64,000 bases of DNA, taken from the NCBI GenBank assembly GCA_021740645.1, contig JAIOZL010000019.1, positions 1 through 64,000 on the forward strand, written 5' to 3'. A program made the position numbers and the translations under genes. Shown piece after piece: positions 1 through 8,746 of this stretch. The DNA is from Bacteroidales bacterium. Lineage in GTDB: Bacteria; Bacteroidota; Bacteroidia; Bacteroidales; JAADJA01. Under the pieces are notes generated by a model. It worked only from the letters and a program-made list of their open reading frames with translations, had not been told where the DNA came from and did no database searches. Position 1 is the first letter of the stretch; every line of letters starts with the position of its first letter.

Positions 1-1
1 A

Positions 2-124
2 TATTTTAATGAATTTTGTTATCGGATTAACCGCTCACAAAACAAAGAAACTATCTTTAATAATTTGATCAGAAGAATGGTTGCTGCCGACAATATTACG
101 CATCAGCAATTAATAAGCAGCTAA
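2..124 (+). mobile_element. 3' end of an ISXO2/IS1595-type transposase gene (cut by window edge)
   Basis: The open frame runs in from the left edge and stops at 122-124. The 40 visible residues begin YFNEFCYRIN and continue with a NKETIFNNLIRRM stretch. This is the usual C-terminal pattern of the DDE transposase domain of the IS1595 group (ISXO2-like), where a Y-x-x-E-F-C-Y-R-x-N segment is followed by an F-x-x-L-I helix. The rest of the gene and any left inverted repeat lie outside the window, so intact versus relic cannot be decided. No terminal repeat was recognised in the following 200 bases. It lies about 235 bases upstream of the histidine kinase gene. Confidence 0.6.
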
Positions 125-359
125 ATGATGACCTCTAAATAATTATTGTGAAAATCAGACTTTAATTTTCATTCAAGATGATTTTATATATACAAATGTA
201 ATGCATGTAACTTATGTAGATACTTGCCGTTTAAAAAAACAAAATTAACCGAAAGGTTTAAGACATTTCAACTTTCATCACAGTATTTAACAATTCTATC
301 ATTTAAATTGTATTTCAAATTACCAATGGTTTTCATTTTAAAGGGTTAGAACCTATTTA
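125..359. other. AT-rich intergenic stretch without a recognised gene
   Basis: This stretch lies between the transposase stop and the sensor kinase start. It is AT-rich with short homopolymers. I see no open frame of note, no strong hairpin and no complete TTG-N19/21-TAnnTTTG promoter. It must contain the right end of the IS element and the kinase promoter, but neither can be placed precisely. Confidence 0.4.
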
Positions 360-3167
360 ATGGCAAGAAAATTACACATAAGCGATTTTACATCCCGGAA
401 AAAAATTGGTTTAGGTGATTTGGTGGTCCAGGAAAATAAATATATGGCCATTTTTGAAAATTCACCTGAAGCCATTGTAGTGCTGAATACCAAAGGGGAT
501 ATCATTGATTTAAATGCCCGGGTACTTGATTGGTTGGGATATTCTCCGGAATCAATAATAGGGAAAAACTTCAGATCACTTTCTTTCCTGACTTTCAAAA
601 GCAAAATAAAAATCGCAAAAAACCTTATTCAGCGATTGACTGGTAAATCAATCCCTTCCTACGAACTCGAATTCATTGATATTTATGGGAATATCAAAAT
701 AGGGTCAATTTCAGTCTCTCCTTTACGAAATGATAAAGGCCGTATTCACCAGATACTGGTAATCATTTCAGATATTACCGAAAGAAAAAAAACCGAAATT
801 GCGCTACAGGAACAAAAGAATAAATTTGAAACTATATTTTCAATTATTCCCGACCTGGTAATTTTACTGGATGAAAATTTTATCTACCAGGCCGTAAATC
901 CAGCCTTTTGTAAATATATGAAAATGAAAGAGGAGGAAGTGATTGGAAAAACCGATTATGATATTTTTCCAAAGGAAGAGGCAGATATTTACAGGGCATG
1001 TGACAAAGAATTTTTAAAAACGGGTAAAATCAAAACTATTGAAAGGAAAGTTGAGGGAAAGGATGGGAAAATACGCTGGTTGCAAATTGTAAAAGCCCCG
1101 GTTAAAGGCACCAGTAATAAGCCCATTGGTTTGCTTATTACCATTCGGGACATATCCAGCAAAAAATTGCAAGAGCTTAAGGTCCTGGATTCGAGCGAAG
1201 GTTACAGAGGACTGGCTAACGCAACTTTCGAAGCCGTATTTATTTCAGAAGAAGGTTTAATTCTGGAAGCAAACCAAACTGCCTCAAGAATGTTTGGGTA
1301 TCCGCACAATGAAATAATTGGGAAAAAAGCTATTGAATTGTTTGATAAAGAATCAAAAAAAATAGTCCATAATAATATTTTACACAATTTTGAAGAGCCA
1401 TACCTGGCCATAGGTCTGCATAAATTAAAAAGGAAATTTTATTGCGAGATCAGGGGAAGATCAACCGAATTTAAAAACCGAAAAGTTAGGATAACAGCAA
1501 TAAGAAATATCGATGGAGAACTTAAGGCCAAGAAAAACCTTGAAATAAGTGAAACCAGGTATAAAACACTTTATGAGTCATCAAGTGATGCCATAATGAT
1601 GCTCACCCCTGAAGATGGCTTTTTGGCGGGTAACAGTGCGACCATTTCCCTTTTCGGTTGTAAAAATGAGGAGGAATTTGCAACCCAGCATCCTTCGAGC
1701 CTTTCTCCTGAATTTCAGCCCGATGGAATGAACTCCGGGCTGAAAGCAAAAAAAATGATGGACATTGCGCTTATGGAAGGATCTCATTTTTTTGAATGGA
1801 AACACAAACGAATGAATGGTTCAGAATTTTTCGCAACTGTATTGCTTACTAAAGTTAAACTGAACAACAAAGAAGTGATGCAGGCAACCGTTAGGAATAT
1901 TACCCAGCAAAAACAGGAAAGAGAAGAATTGATGAACCACAGGAACCACCTGGAGGAATTAGTCAGCCAAAGAACAAAGGAACTGGAAGATATTAACCTT
2001 CAATTAGAAGACGCTAAAAATAAAGCAGAAAAATCCGATAAACTTAAATCCGCATTCCTGGCAAATATGTCGCATGAAATACGTACTCCTATGAATGCAA
2101 TAATAGGGTTTTCCGAATTATTAAAAGATACCGATAACTCCCCGGAAATACAAAATGAATATTTAGACATTATCGTAAACAAGGGGAATTTATTATTAAA
2201 CATTATTAATGACATCATTGATATTTCAAAAGTAGAAGCGGATGAACTGGAAATTAAAAACTGTGCCTGCGACATAGATGCCACCCTTGAAGATCTTTAT
2301 TTAACTTTCAAAAAAAACAGGGAATTAGTAAATAAACCTCATGTCCAATTCCAACTAATCAAGCCAGAAAGTACGCAGCGTCATATCATTAGTACAGATC
2401 CATACAGACTAAAACAGGTGTTGACAAACCTCATTCAAAATGCAATTAAATTTACCAGAATAGGTAAAATTACAATAAGTTATTTCGTCACTTCTGAAGG
2501 CTCACGAAAAGTAATTAAGTTTAGCGTTTCTGACACCGGCATTGGAATAGCTGAAGATAAATTAGATATGGTTTATAAACGCTTTCAGCAGGTTGACGAT
2601 TCCTCTACAAGAGAATATGGAGGGACAGGCCTGGGCCTTACGATTTCAAAACGACTGGTGGAGCTTTTGGGTGGAAAAATAGGGCTTGAATCAACCCTCG
2701 GTAAAGGAAGTACATTTTTCTTTACTATTCCATTCAATCAGGTTATAACCAAAGAAAATACAGTCGGGCTAACCCCACTACTATCCAAACCAAATTATAA
2801 CTGGAAAGATAAGGTAATTTTGATTGTAGAAGATGATGACGTTAGTTTCCAACTTCTGAAAAGCTATCTGCATTCGACAAAAGCAAATCTTATTCATTCT
2901 AAAAGCGGGAAAGAGGCAGTAAACCTGTGTCTAAATCGTCACGATATCAACATTGTACTTATGGACATTCAGCTCCCTGAATTGAATGGCTATAATGCCA
3001 CAAAAAAAATTAAGGAACATCGAAAGAGTCTGCCGATAATAGCTCAATCAGCTTATGCCCTGGAAGATGAACGTAAAAAGTGCTTGAACTCAGGCTGTGA
3101 TGGTTACATAGCAAAACCGGTCAATGGACAAATTTTATTGAACCAATTAGATCAATTCCTTTCATAA
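360..3167 (+). CDS. four-PAS hybrid histidine kinase with C-terminal receiver domain
   Basis: This is a 935-residue cytoplasmic sensor; no signal peptide or membrane segment is visible. Four PAS modules follow one another at about residues 25-140, 150-270, 280-395 and 400-520; the first and last end in the I-T-E/Q PAC-type signature. A short coiled coil leads to a HisKA domain with the phospho-acceptor in [11 protein letters not shown] (H572). The HATPase domain has its N-box ([10 protein letters not shown]), DTGIGI and GGTGLGL motifs. The receiver domain carries the phospho-acceptor in [11 protein letters not shown] (D869) and a late lysine in YIAKPV. All catalytic motifs are intact, so it should autophosphorylate and pass phosphate to its own receiver. 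No DNA-binding output domain and no cognate regulator lie next to it, so the target pathway is unknown. Confidence 0.9.
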   Translation: MARKLHISDFTSRKKIGLGDLVVQENKYMAIFENSPEAIVVLNTKGDIIDLNARVLDWLGYSPESIIGKNFRSLSFLTFKSKIKIAKNLIQRLTGKSIPSYELEFIDIYGNIKIGSISVSPLRNDKGRIHQILVIISDITERKKTEIALQEQKNKFETIFSIIPDLVILLDENFIYQAVNPAFCKYMKMKEEEVIGKTDYDIFPKEEADIYRACDKEFLKTGKIKTIERKVEGKDGKIRWLQIVKAPVKGTSNKPIGLLITIRDISSKKLQELKVLDSSEGYRGLANATFEAVFISEEGLILEANQTASRMFGYPHNEIIGKKAIELFDKESKKIVHNNILHNFEEPYLAIGLHKLKRKFYCEIRGRSTEFKNRKVRITAIRNIDGELKAKKNLEISETRYKTLYESSSDAIMMLTPEDGFLAGNSATISLFGCKNEEEFATQHPSSLSPEFQPDGMNSGLKAKKMMDIALMEGSHFFEWKHKRMNGSEFFATVLLTKVKLNNKEVMQATVRNITQQKQEREELMNHRNHLEELVSQRTKELEDINLQLEDAKNKAEKSDKLKSAFLANMSHEIRTPMNAIIGFSELLKDTDNSPEIQNEYLDIIVNKGNLLLNIINDIIDISKVEADELEIKNCACDIDATLEDLYLTFKKNRELVNKPHVQFQLIKPESTQRHIISTDPYRLKQVLTNLIQNAIKFTRIGKITISYFVTSEGSRKVIKFSVSDTGIGIAEDKLDMVYKRFQQVDDSSTREYGGTGLGLTISKRLVELLGGKIGLESTLGKGSTFFFTIPFNQVITKENTVGLTPLLSKPNYNWKDKVILIVEDDDVSFQLLKSYLHSTKANLIHSKSGKEAVNLCLNRHDINIVLMDIQLPELNGYNATKKIKEHRKSLPIIAQSAYALEDERKKCLNSGCDGYIAKPVNGQILLNQLDQFLS

Positions 3168-3371
3168 AAACATTTATGGTTGGTTAAACGCAGCTGCAAA
3201 ACAGGCAGGCATTTTTCCTTTAGTTGGATATACTTTGCCTCAGGGAAAAAGCAAAAGTGCAACTGTTAAAAACAAAAAGTCCTTCTTTTCTTTGACGTAG
3301 ACATTTATTACTATTTTTATCTTCTTTAAATCTATTTTGGTATTTTTCCTTTTGAATATATTTTAAATCGT

Positions 3372-4736
3372 ATGAGCAAATATTTATTGATCTTCTGCTG
3401 TCTTTTACTGCTGGCAGGGTGCGCATCTAAAAGATTTACAAAAAAAGCCGGCAAGTTTGAGGAAGCAGGATTATATAAAGATGCCGCAGAATTTTATTAT
3501 GAAGCTGTAAAAAAGAAGGCCAGCAATGTGGATGCAAAACTTGGCCTGATGAAAAACGGACAACTTACCCTTGATAATAAAATTGAGACTTTTACAAACT
3601 ATTATCAGCAAGCTAACTATCAGGAAGCAGTGTATTCATTTCTTCAGGCTGAAAAATATTATAATAAAATCAGGGCAGTTGGTGTAGATCTTGAATTTCC
3701 TGCAGAAGCCAGGGTCTATTATGAAGAATCCAAATCAGATTACCTCGGAAATCAATATTTAAAAGGTTCTGAACTCCTCGACAGGGAAGAATTTTCTGAG
3801 GCTCTGCGTATTTTCAGTGAAATCAAAAAAGTAGACGAGAATTACAAGGATGTAAAGGACAAATATATCATAGCCCGGTTTGAACCCAAATATCGTGAAG
3901 CCATAAAACTATATGAAGATGAAAAATTCAGGAAAGCATATTATACATTCGAGTATATTTTAAATGAAACAGTGAATTATAAACAAGCTTTTGTACTTAA
4001 GGATGAATGTCAGAAAAAAGCCACCATTACAATAATAGTAAGTGATTTCAATTATTCGCATAAACAGCAAAGCAGCCTGGCCGAATTCCTGAGTAATAAC
4101 CTCCGCAAAGAGATCAACCAATTAGATAATCCGTTTCTGAAATTGGCTGATCCTCAATCCATAGAAGTGCCAATTTTTAGATACCGCGGGGAGGTAGATA
4201 TGAAAGCAGCAGAAATGGCGGGCATTTTTGCTGTAATTTTTGCTGAGGTAAACGATTTTAACAAATATGAAAGTAAACTCAGTAAAACCACCAAAAAAGG
4301 ATATTTAAAAGAGGTAGTTAAGATTAAAAACAGTGAAGGGGTTGAAACGGAGAAGGTCACCTATCACAAAACTGAGTACTCAGAATTTGGAGCAAACAGT
4401 GAGGCTAGCATAAACATTTCATATAAAATGGTAGCGACAAACAACGGTGAATTGTTAATATCAGATGCCTTCAGTCGCAAAAAGACTGATGAAGTGCATT
4501 ATGCCATTTATGAAGGTGAAAATAAAAATTTGGTCCCGGGGTATTGGAAATACAAAGAAAGAGGCTCGGCAGAAGATGTAGTGAAAGATGAAAAGAAAGA
4601 GGTAAGGCAACTTAAAAACCTTCTGGACGCAAGAAAAGAATTGAAATCTGGGACAGATATGTTAAATGAATTAATCGTCCAGGCAATTAGCAGCATTTCA
4701 ACCAAAGTCGATCATTTTAATCCTGAAAAAGAATGA
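3372..4736 (+). CDS. TPR-like lipoprotein
   Basis: This is a 454-residue predicted lipoprotein. The signal peptide ends in a lipobox (LLLAGC, Cys17). Residues about 25-220 contain repeated short helices with Y/A/F spacing typical of tetratricopeptide-like repeats (for example GLYKDAAEFYYEAV and EKFRKAYYTFEYIL). The C-terminal half is a mixed alpha/beta domain I do not recognise, rich in Lys and Glu. The stop overlaps the start of the next lipoprotein gene by four bases (ATGA), so the two are probably translationally coupled and act together at the outer membrane. No specific function can be assigned; a scaffold role for envelope assembly is only a guess. Confidence 0.75.
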   Translation: MSKYLLIFCCLLLLAGCASKRFTKKAGKFEEAGLYKDAAEFYYEAVKKKASNVDAKLGLMKNGQLTLDNKIETFTNYYQQANYQEAVYSFLQAEKYYNKIRAVGVDLEFPAEARVYYEESKSDYLGNQYLKGSELLDREEFSEALRIFSEIKKVDENYKDVKDKYIIARFEPKYREAIKLYEDEKFRKAYYTFEYILNETVNYKQAFVLKDECQKKATITIIVSDFNYSHKQQSSLAEFLSNNLRKEINQLDNPFLKLADPQSIEVPIFRYRGEVDMKAAEMAGIFAVIFAEVNDFNKYESKLSKTTKKGYLKEVVKIKNSEGVETEKVTYHKTEYSEFGANSEASINISYKMVATNNGELLISDAFSRKKTDEVHYAIYEGENKNLVPGYWKYKERGSAEDVVKDEKKEVRQLKNLLDARKELKSGTDMLNELIVQAISSISTKVDHFNPEKE

Positions 4737-6079
4737 AACGAATCTTCTTTTTTTTACTTCTGATCCTTTCAGCATGTGCTGCAAAAAAGCAGGCCGCTGA
4801 GTTGGAAGCTCAACCCTTATGGATGAAACAAAAACCTGAAATACCAGGATACTATGTGGGGGTAGGTTCTGCTAAAAAAGTCGGCACACCTTATCAGTAT
4901 CAGGAAGCCGCAAAAAAGGATGCTCTGGCGAACCTTGCTGAAAGCATTGCAGTAAATATTAGTTCAACCTCTGTGCTGCATACCATCGAAACCAAAAAAG
5001 GATTTACAGATCTGTTTGACCAAAAAATTAAAGTAACTTCGGACGATTACCTTGAAGGATTTGAACCCGTTGAGTTTTATGAAAACAATAGTGATTATTG
5101 GGTTTATTTCAGGATTAGCAAACAGGTTTATGCAGAAAATAAGGAAAAGAAGAAACAAGAAGCTTTATTCGTTGCCAAAGAAAAATATACCGCAGGCAAA
5201 AAAGCTGAAATCATTTTCCGGCCTCTTGAAGCTGTTTCATTTTACCTGGAGGGGCTTGAGGCAATAACGAATTATTTAGGAGAACAAAACCTGGTAGAAT
5301 TTAACGAGAATTCTGTGGACATTGGTAATGAATTGTATACTGCCGTGAGCGACATATTATCGGGCTTGCAAATAAAAAAAGAGACCCCTGACCTGAACAT
5401 ATCACCCTATGAAAATGAGCTTCAGCCTCTGGTTTTTACTACAAATTTTAACAACAGGTCAGTAAAAGGAATTCCTGTAAAATTGAGCTACTCAGGAGGG
5501 TATCTGACCCAGGATAAGGCTTACAGCGATGAAAACGGAGAAGTTAAGCTTAATCACAAATTCAGGGCAACCGGAAAAAATGTCGAGACCGTTTCTGCAG
5601 CAATCAATCAGGAGGAGATCGCTCAAAAAGCCGTAAAAGATCTTTTTATCAGAGCCTTATTGACGAAACAAAAAATTGATCCTGCAGAAATCCGCATTTA
5701 TATTAAAAATACTTCTGTTGCAATCGAACTCCCTGACCATTACTGCAACCTTGACCCATGCGAATTAATTAAAAACTCATTTAACGAACTCATGTTAAAA
5801 GAAGGGTTTGAAATTTCTGACTCAAAAAATGCCAACTATACTTTCAGTGTAAAGTTCTCATATTCAAAAGGTGAACGCGCCGGGAACCTTACTTCTCTTT
5901 ATCTTAACGGAGAACTGCAAATTATAAACCATGAAGGAATTGAAATATGGAGGAAAGATTTGACTGAGGTCAAAGGAATCGGATCTTCTGAGGATTCAGC
6001 CAGGCAAAAAGCTTTTTCTGATTTTTATGATTTGCTAAAGCGGGTATATTTTAAGCAGGGTATTTATCAAATAAAATAA
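4733..6079 (+). CDS. LPP20-type lipoprotein
   Basis: This is a 448-residue lipoprotein with signal peptide and lipobox (LILSAC, Cys15). After the anchor comes a P-x-W-M motif, then GYYVGVGSA and a Q-x-A-x-x-x-A-L-A-N-L-A helix. This is the pattern of the LPP20/FlgP-like domain, in which a beta-strand with G-x-G is followed by a helix of alternating Ala. The C-terminal part (about 330-448) has a second alpha/beta domain resembling the same family, ending DFYDLLKRVYF. The gene overlaps the upstream TPR lipoprotein by four bases. The family includes surface lipoproteins of unknown biochemical role in many Bacteroidota; the pair likely forms a complex, which is inference. Confidence 0.7.
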   Translation: MKRIFFFLLLILSACAAKKQAAELEAQPLWMKQKPEIPGYYVGVGSAKKVGTPYQYQEAAKKDALANLAESIAVNISSTSVLHTIETKKGFTDLFDQKIKVTSDDYLEGFEPVEFYENNSDYWVYFRISKQVYAENKEKKKQEALFVAKEKYTAGKKAEIIFRPLEAVSFYLEGLEAITNYLGEQNLVEFNENSVDIGNELYTAVSDILSGLQIKKETPDLNISPYENELQPLVFTTNFNNRSVKGIPVKLSYSGGYLTQDKAYSDENGEVKLNHKFRATGKNVETVSAAINQEEIAQKAVKDLFIRALLTKQKIDPAEIRIYIKNTSVAIELPDHYCNLDPCELIKNSFNELMLKEGFEISDSKNANYTFSVKFSYSKGERAGNLTSLYLNGELQIINHEGIEIWRKDLTEVKGIGSSEDSARQKAFSDFYDLLKRVYFKQGIYQIK

Positions 6080-6214
6080 AACAATACCCTTCCACAATGG
6101 ATGTCGAAAATGAAACCCACACTCATAAAAGATGTTAAAAGCCAATAAGATTCGTCAATATTTTGTAATCTTGCATTAAATTGAACATAGGTTTATTAAT
6201 TCAAAAATAACTGA

Positions 6215-7093
6215 ATGAAAATTGCAGTTTTCAGCAAATCCTTTTCCGATGAATATACGGTTTACATTCAGCAAATAGTTAAAAGGCTGGAAACTAAAAA
6301 AGCGAAGCTTATTTTTTACGAACCTTTTTATCAAAAAATTAATGAAGTTGTTGTTATAAAACAGGAGATTCGTCTATTTAGCACTTTTAAGGAATTAACT
6401 GAGCAGGCCGACATACTGTTCTCCATTGGAGGAGATGGGACTTTACTTGATACCATTACCCTGGTGCGCGATTCAGGAATACCCATTTTAGGAATAAATC
6501 TTGGGAGGATGGGTTTTTTATCCTCAATATCTAAGGATAGGATTGATATGGCGGTCGAATTACTTTTTAATAACAGGTTTAAATTAGATAAACGTACTTT
6601 GATACACCTTGACACCACCAACAATCTTTTTAGTGATCTTAACTTTGGATTAAATGAAGTTAGCATATATCGCAAAGCACCACAGTCGATGCTAAAGGTT
6701 CAGGCTTATGTCAACGGTGAATATCTTAACTCATACTGGGGTGATGGCCTGATTGTTTCCACCCCTACCGGGTCTACTGCATACTCTTTGAGTAATGGTG
6801 GCCCTATTGTATTGCCACAGTCTCAAAATTTCGTAATCACGGCTATTGCCACGCACAATTTAACCGTAAGGCCTGTCGTTATCCCTGACAGCTCGCAAAT
6901 CAGGTTAAAAGTGGTAGGAAGAGTAAAGGAATTTTTAATAAATCTGGATTCACGTTCCGTCAATGCAGATTCTAATACAGAACTGATCATAGAGAAGGAA
7001 AATTTTAGTGTGAATCTTATTCAATTGGAGGATGAAAGTTATTTTACTACCATCCGTGAAAAATTAATGTGGGGGCTTGATATCAGGAATTAA
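6215..7093 (+). CDS. nadK: NAD kinase
   Basis: This enzyme phosphorylates NAD to NADP with ATP in the cytosol. The 292-residue length is typical. The catalytic GGDGT motif is present with D74, followed by NLGRMGFLS and the conserved TPTGSTAYSLSNGGP segment that shapes the NAD site. It heads a block (nadK, DUF6089 protein, uppS, bamA, ompH, ompH) whose order is often kept in Bacteroidota. A weak promoter-like box, TAATCTTG at 6166-6173, lies 41 bases ahead of the start and matches the TAnnTTTG consensus at all but one position. Confidence 0.96.
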   Translation: MKIAVFSKSFSDEYTVYIQQIVKRLETKKAKLIFYEPFYQKINEVVVIKQEIRLFSTFKELTEQADILFSIGGDGTLLDTITLVRDSGIPILGINLGRMGFLSSISKDRIDMAVELLFNNRFKLDKRTLIHLDTTNNLFSDLNFGLNEVSIYRKAPQSMLKVQAYVNGEYLNSYWGDGLIVSTPTGSTAYSLSNGGPIVLPQSQNFVITAIATHNLTVRPVVIPDSSQIRLKVVGRVKEFLINLDSRSVNADSNTELIIEKENFSVNLIQLEDESYFTTIREKLMWGLDIRN

Positions 7094-7135
7094 AATGGAA
7101 ATGATATTTTGAATAGCGTATTAATGTAAAAGTTT

Positions 7136-7143
7136 TAATTTTG
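7136..7143 (+). promoter_or_regulatory. candidate -7 box (TAnnTTTG) for the DUF6089 gene
   Basis: TAATTTTG matches the Bacteroidota -7 consensus TAnnTTTG. It lies ten bases ahead of the ATG chosen at 7153, so the leader would be very short. A TTTG lies 24 bases further upstream (7108-7111), a little farther than the usual 19-21. Confidence 0.45.
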
Positions 7144-7152
7144 CGCCACTCT

Positions 7153-7968
7153 ATGAAGAACATTTTACTACTTACCGGCATCATTTTATTCGGGTTAAGC
7201 TGTCAGGCGCAGCTTGAAGCTGGAGTATTTGGTGGAGGCACTTTTTATATGGGTGATATAAATCCATCTACTCCATTTATGCAAACAAATGTTGCTTATG
7301 GTGTGCTTGCCAGATACAATATTAACCCAAGGTGGGCAGGAAGAGTTAATCTATACCAGGGTGTAATTACGGGAGATGATAAAATTGCCGGATTTCTGCC
7401 TGACCGATCCCTTGATTTTAAGTCGGGTATTACTGAATTAGCCGGAGTTATGGAATTTCATTTTCTACCTTATTACAATGGAAGCCTAAAGAACTACTGG
7501 ACTCCCTATATTTTTGCCGGTGCTGCATTGCTATATCAACGGCCTCAGCGTGATGAGAGGGATTTAAGGGACTTTGGTACAGAAGGCCAACAACTGGCCA
7601 CTTACATTAATGAGGTTCGGAAAGAATATTCCTATTTCGTTTTAAGCATTCCTTTCGGAGTGGGTGTAAAATACAGTTTTTCCGAAAAAATTGCAGCTAC
7701 TGTTGAGTGGGGAATGCGAAAAGCCTACTCCGATTATCTTGACGATATTAGCACAACCTATTATATTGATGCCCGCAATCTCGAACCAGGAGACCCTGAT
7801 TATAATACAATTGTTTATTCGGATCCAAACCTTGATCATGACGCATTAATGCAAAGAGGAAATTCTAAAACTAACGACTGGTATTCTTTTGCCGGAATCA
7901 CCCTGACATATTATATCGACATGACAAACAGAAATAAATGTTCATCTTTTCAGGAAAAATACCAGTAA
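7153..7968 (+). CDS. DUF6089 outer-membrane beta-barrel protein
   Basis: This is a 271-residue exported protein. The ATG at 7153 is chosen over the upstream in-frame TTG because it starts a clean signal peptide (MKNILLLTGI, cleavage after about CQAQ). The mature part begins with an E-A-G-V-F-G-G-G-T-F-Y-M-G-D segment and shows alternating strands with aromatic ends, as expected for a small beta-barrel of the DUF6089 family. Proteins of this family are regularly encoded between nadK and uppS/bamA in Bacteroidota, as here. The function is unknown; an auxiliary role in outer-membrane biogenesis is suggested only by the neighbours. It ends 23 bases before uppS. Confidence 0.8.
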   Translation: MKNILLLTGIILFGLSCQAQLEAGVFGGGTFYMGDINPSTPFMQTNVAYGVLARYNINPRWAGRVNLYQGVITGDDKIAGFLPDRSLDFKSGITELAGVMEFHFLPYYNGSLKNYWTPYIFAGAALLYQRPQRDERDLRDFGTEGQQLATYINEVRKEYSYFVLSIPFGVGVKYSFSEKIAATVEWGMRKAYSDYLDDISTTYYIDARNLEPGDPDYNTIVYSDPNLDHDALMQRGNSKTNDWYSFAGITLTYYIDMTNRNKCSSFQEKYQ

Positions 7969-7991
7969 CAATAATTATTTGAAAGCAATTA

Positions 7992-8735
7992 ATGAGCCTA
8001 AAGGATAAAATAGATAAGGATAAGTTACCTCAGCATATTGCTATCATAATGGATGGAAATGGCCGTTGGGCAAAACAAAAAGGAAAGCTCAGGATTTATG
8101 GACATAAGCATGGGGTAATTTCTGTGCGTGAAACTGCAGAAACTGCAGCTGAACTAGGAATTAAATACCTCACTTTATATGCTTTTTCTACTGAAAACTG
8201 GAGTCGACCCCGCGCGGAAGTGAATGCATTGATGAAACTTTTGGTGCAAACCATTCATAAGGAAACCAAAACTCTGCACGAAAACCAAATAAGGTTAAAT
8301 GCCATTGGAAACCTGGATGCCCTTCCCGGGGTAACCAGGCGTGAATTGGAAGAAGCGATTAAAGAAACAGCTAAATACGACAAGATGTCGATGACTCTCG
8401 CCCTAAGTTACTCGTCAAGGTGGGAAATCACTAACATGGTGAAGGAGATTGCTGACAAAGTTAATAAGGGCGAAATATTAGCGGAAAATATTGACCAGGA
8501 ATTGATTGCTCAAAACATGGTAACCCATTTAATGCCTGATCCTGAATTGTTGATCAGGACGAGTGGTGAATACCGAATAAGCAACTTTTTATTATGGCAA
8601 ATCGCTTATTCAGAGCTTTACTTTACGCCGGTACTCTGGCCCGACTTTAGAAAAGAAAATTTATACGAAGCCATCATCGACTTTCAACAGCGAGAAAGAA
8701 GATTCGGAAAAACTACTGAACAAATTAAAAAGTGA
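7992..8735 (+). CDS. uppS: isoprenyl (undecaprenyl) diphosphate synthase
   Basis: This cis-prenyltransferase condenses isopentenyl diphosphate onto farnesyl diphosphate to make undecaprenyl diphosphate, the lipid carrier for peptidoglycan. The 247 residues include the catalytic HIAIIMDGNGRWAK motif (D21), the FSTENWSRP segment, and the C-terminal RTSGEYRISNFLLWQ and SELYF blocks. One position differs from the common SGEQR form (Tyr in place of Gln), which should not affect activity. The stop is almost contiguous with bamA, so these two envelope genes are probably cotranscribed. Confidence 0.96.
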   Translation: MSLKDKIDKDKLPQHIAIIMDGNGRWAKQKGKLRIYGHKHGVISVRETAETAAELGIKYLTLYAFSTENWSRPRAEVNALMKLLVQTIHKETKTLHENQIRLNAIGNLDALPGVTRRELEEAIKETAKYDKMSMTLALSYSSRWEITNMVKEIADKVNKGEILAENIDQELIAQNMVTHLMPDPELLIRTSGEYRISNFLLWQIAYSELYFTPVLWPDFRKENLYEAIIDFQQRERRFGKTTEQIKK

Positions 8736-8746
8736 AGGAAAAGAGA

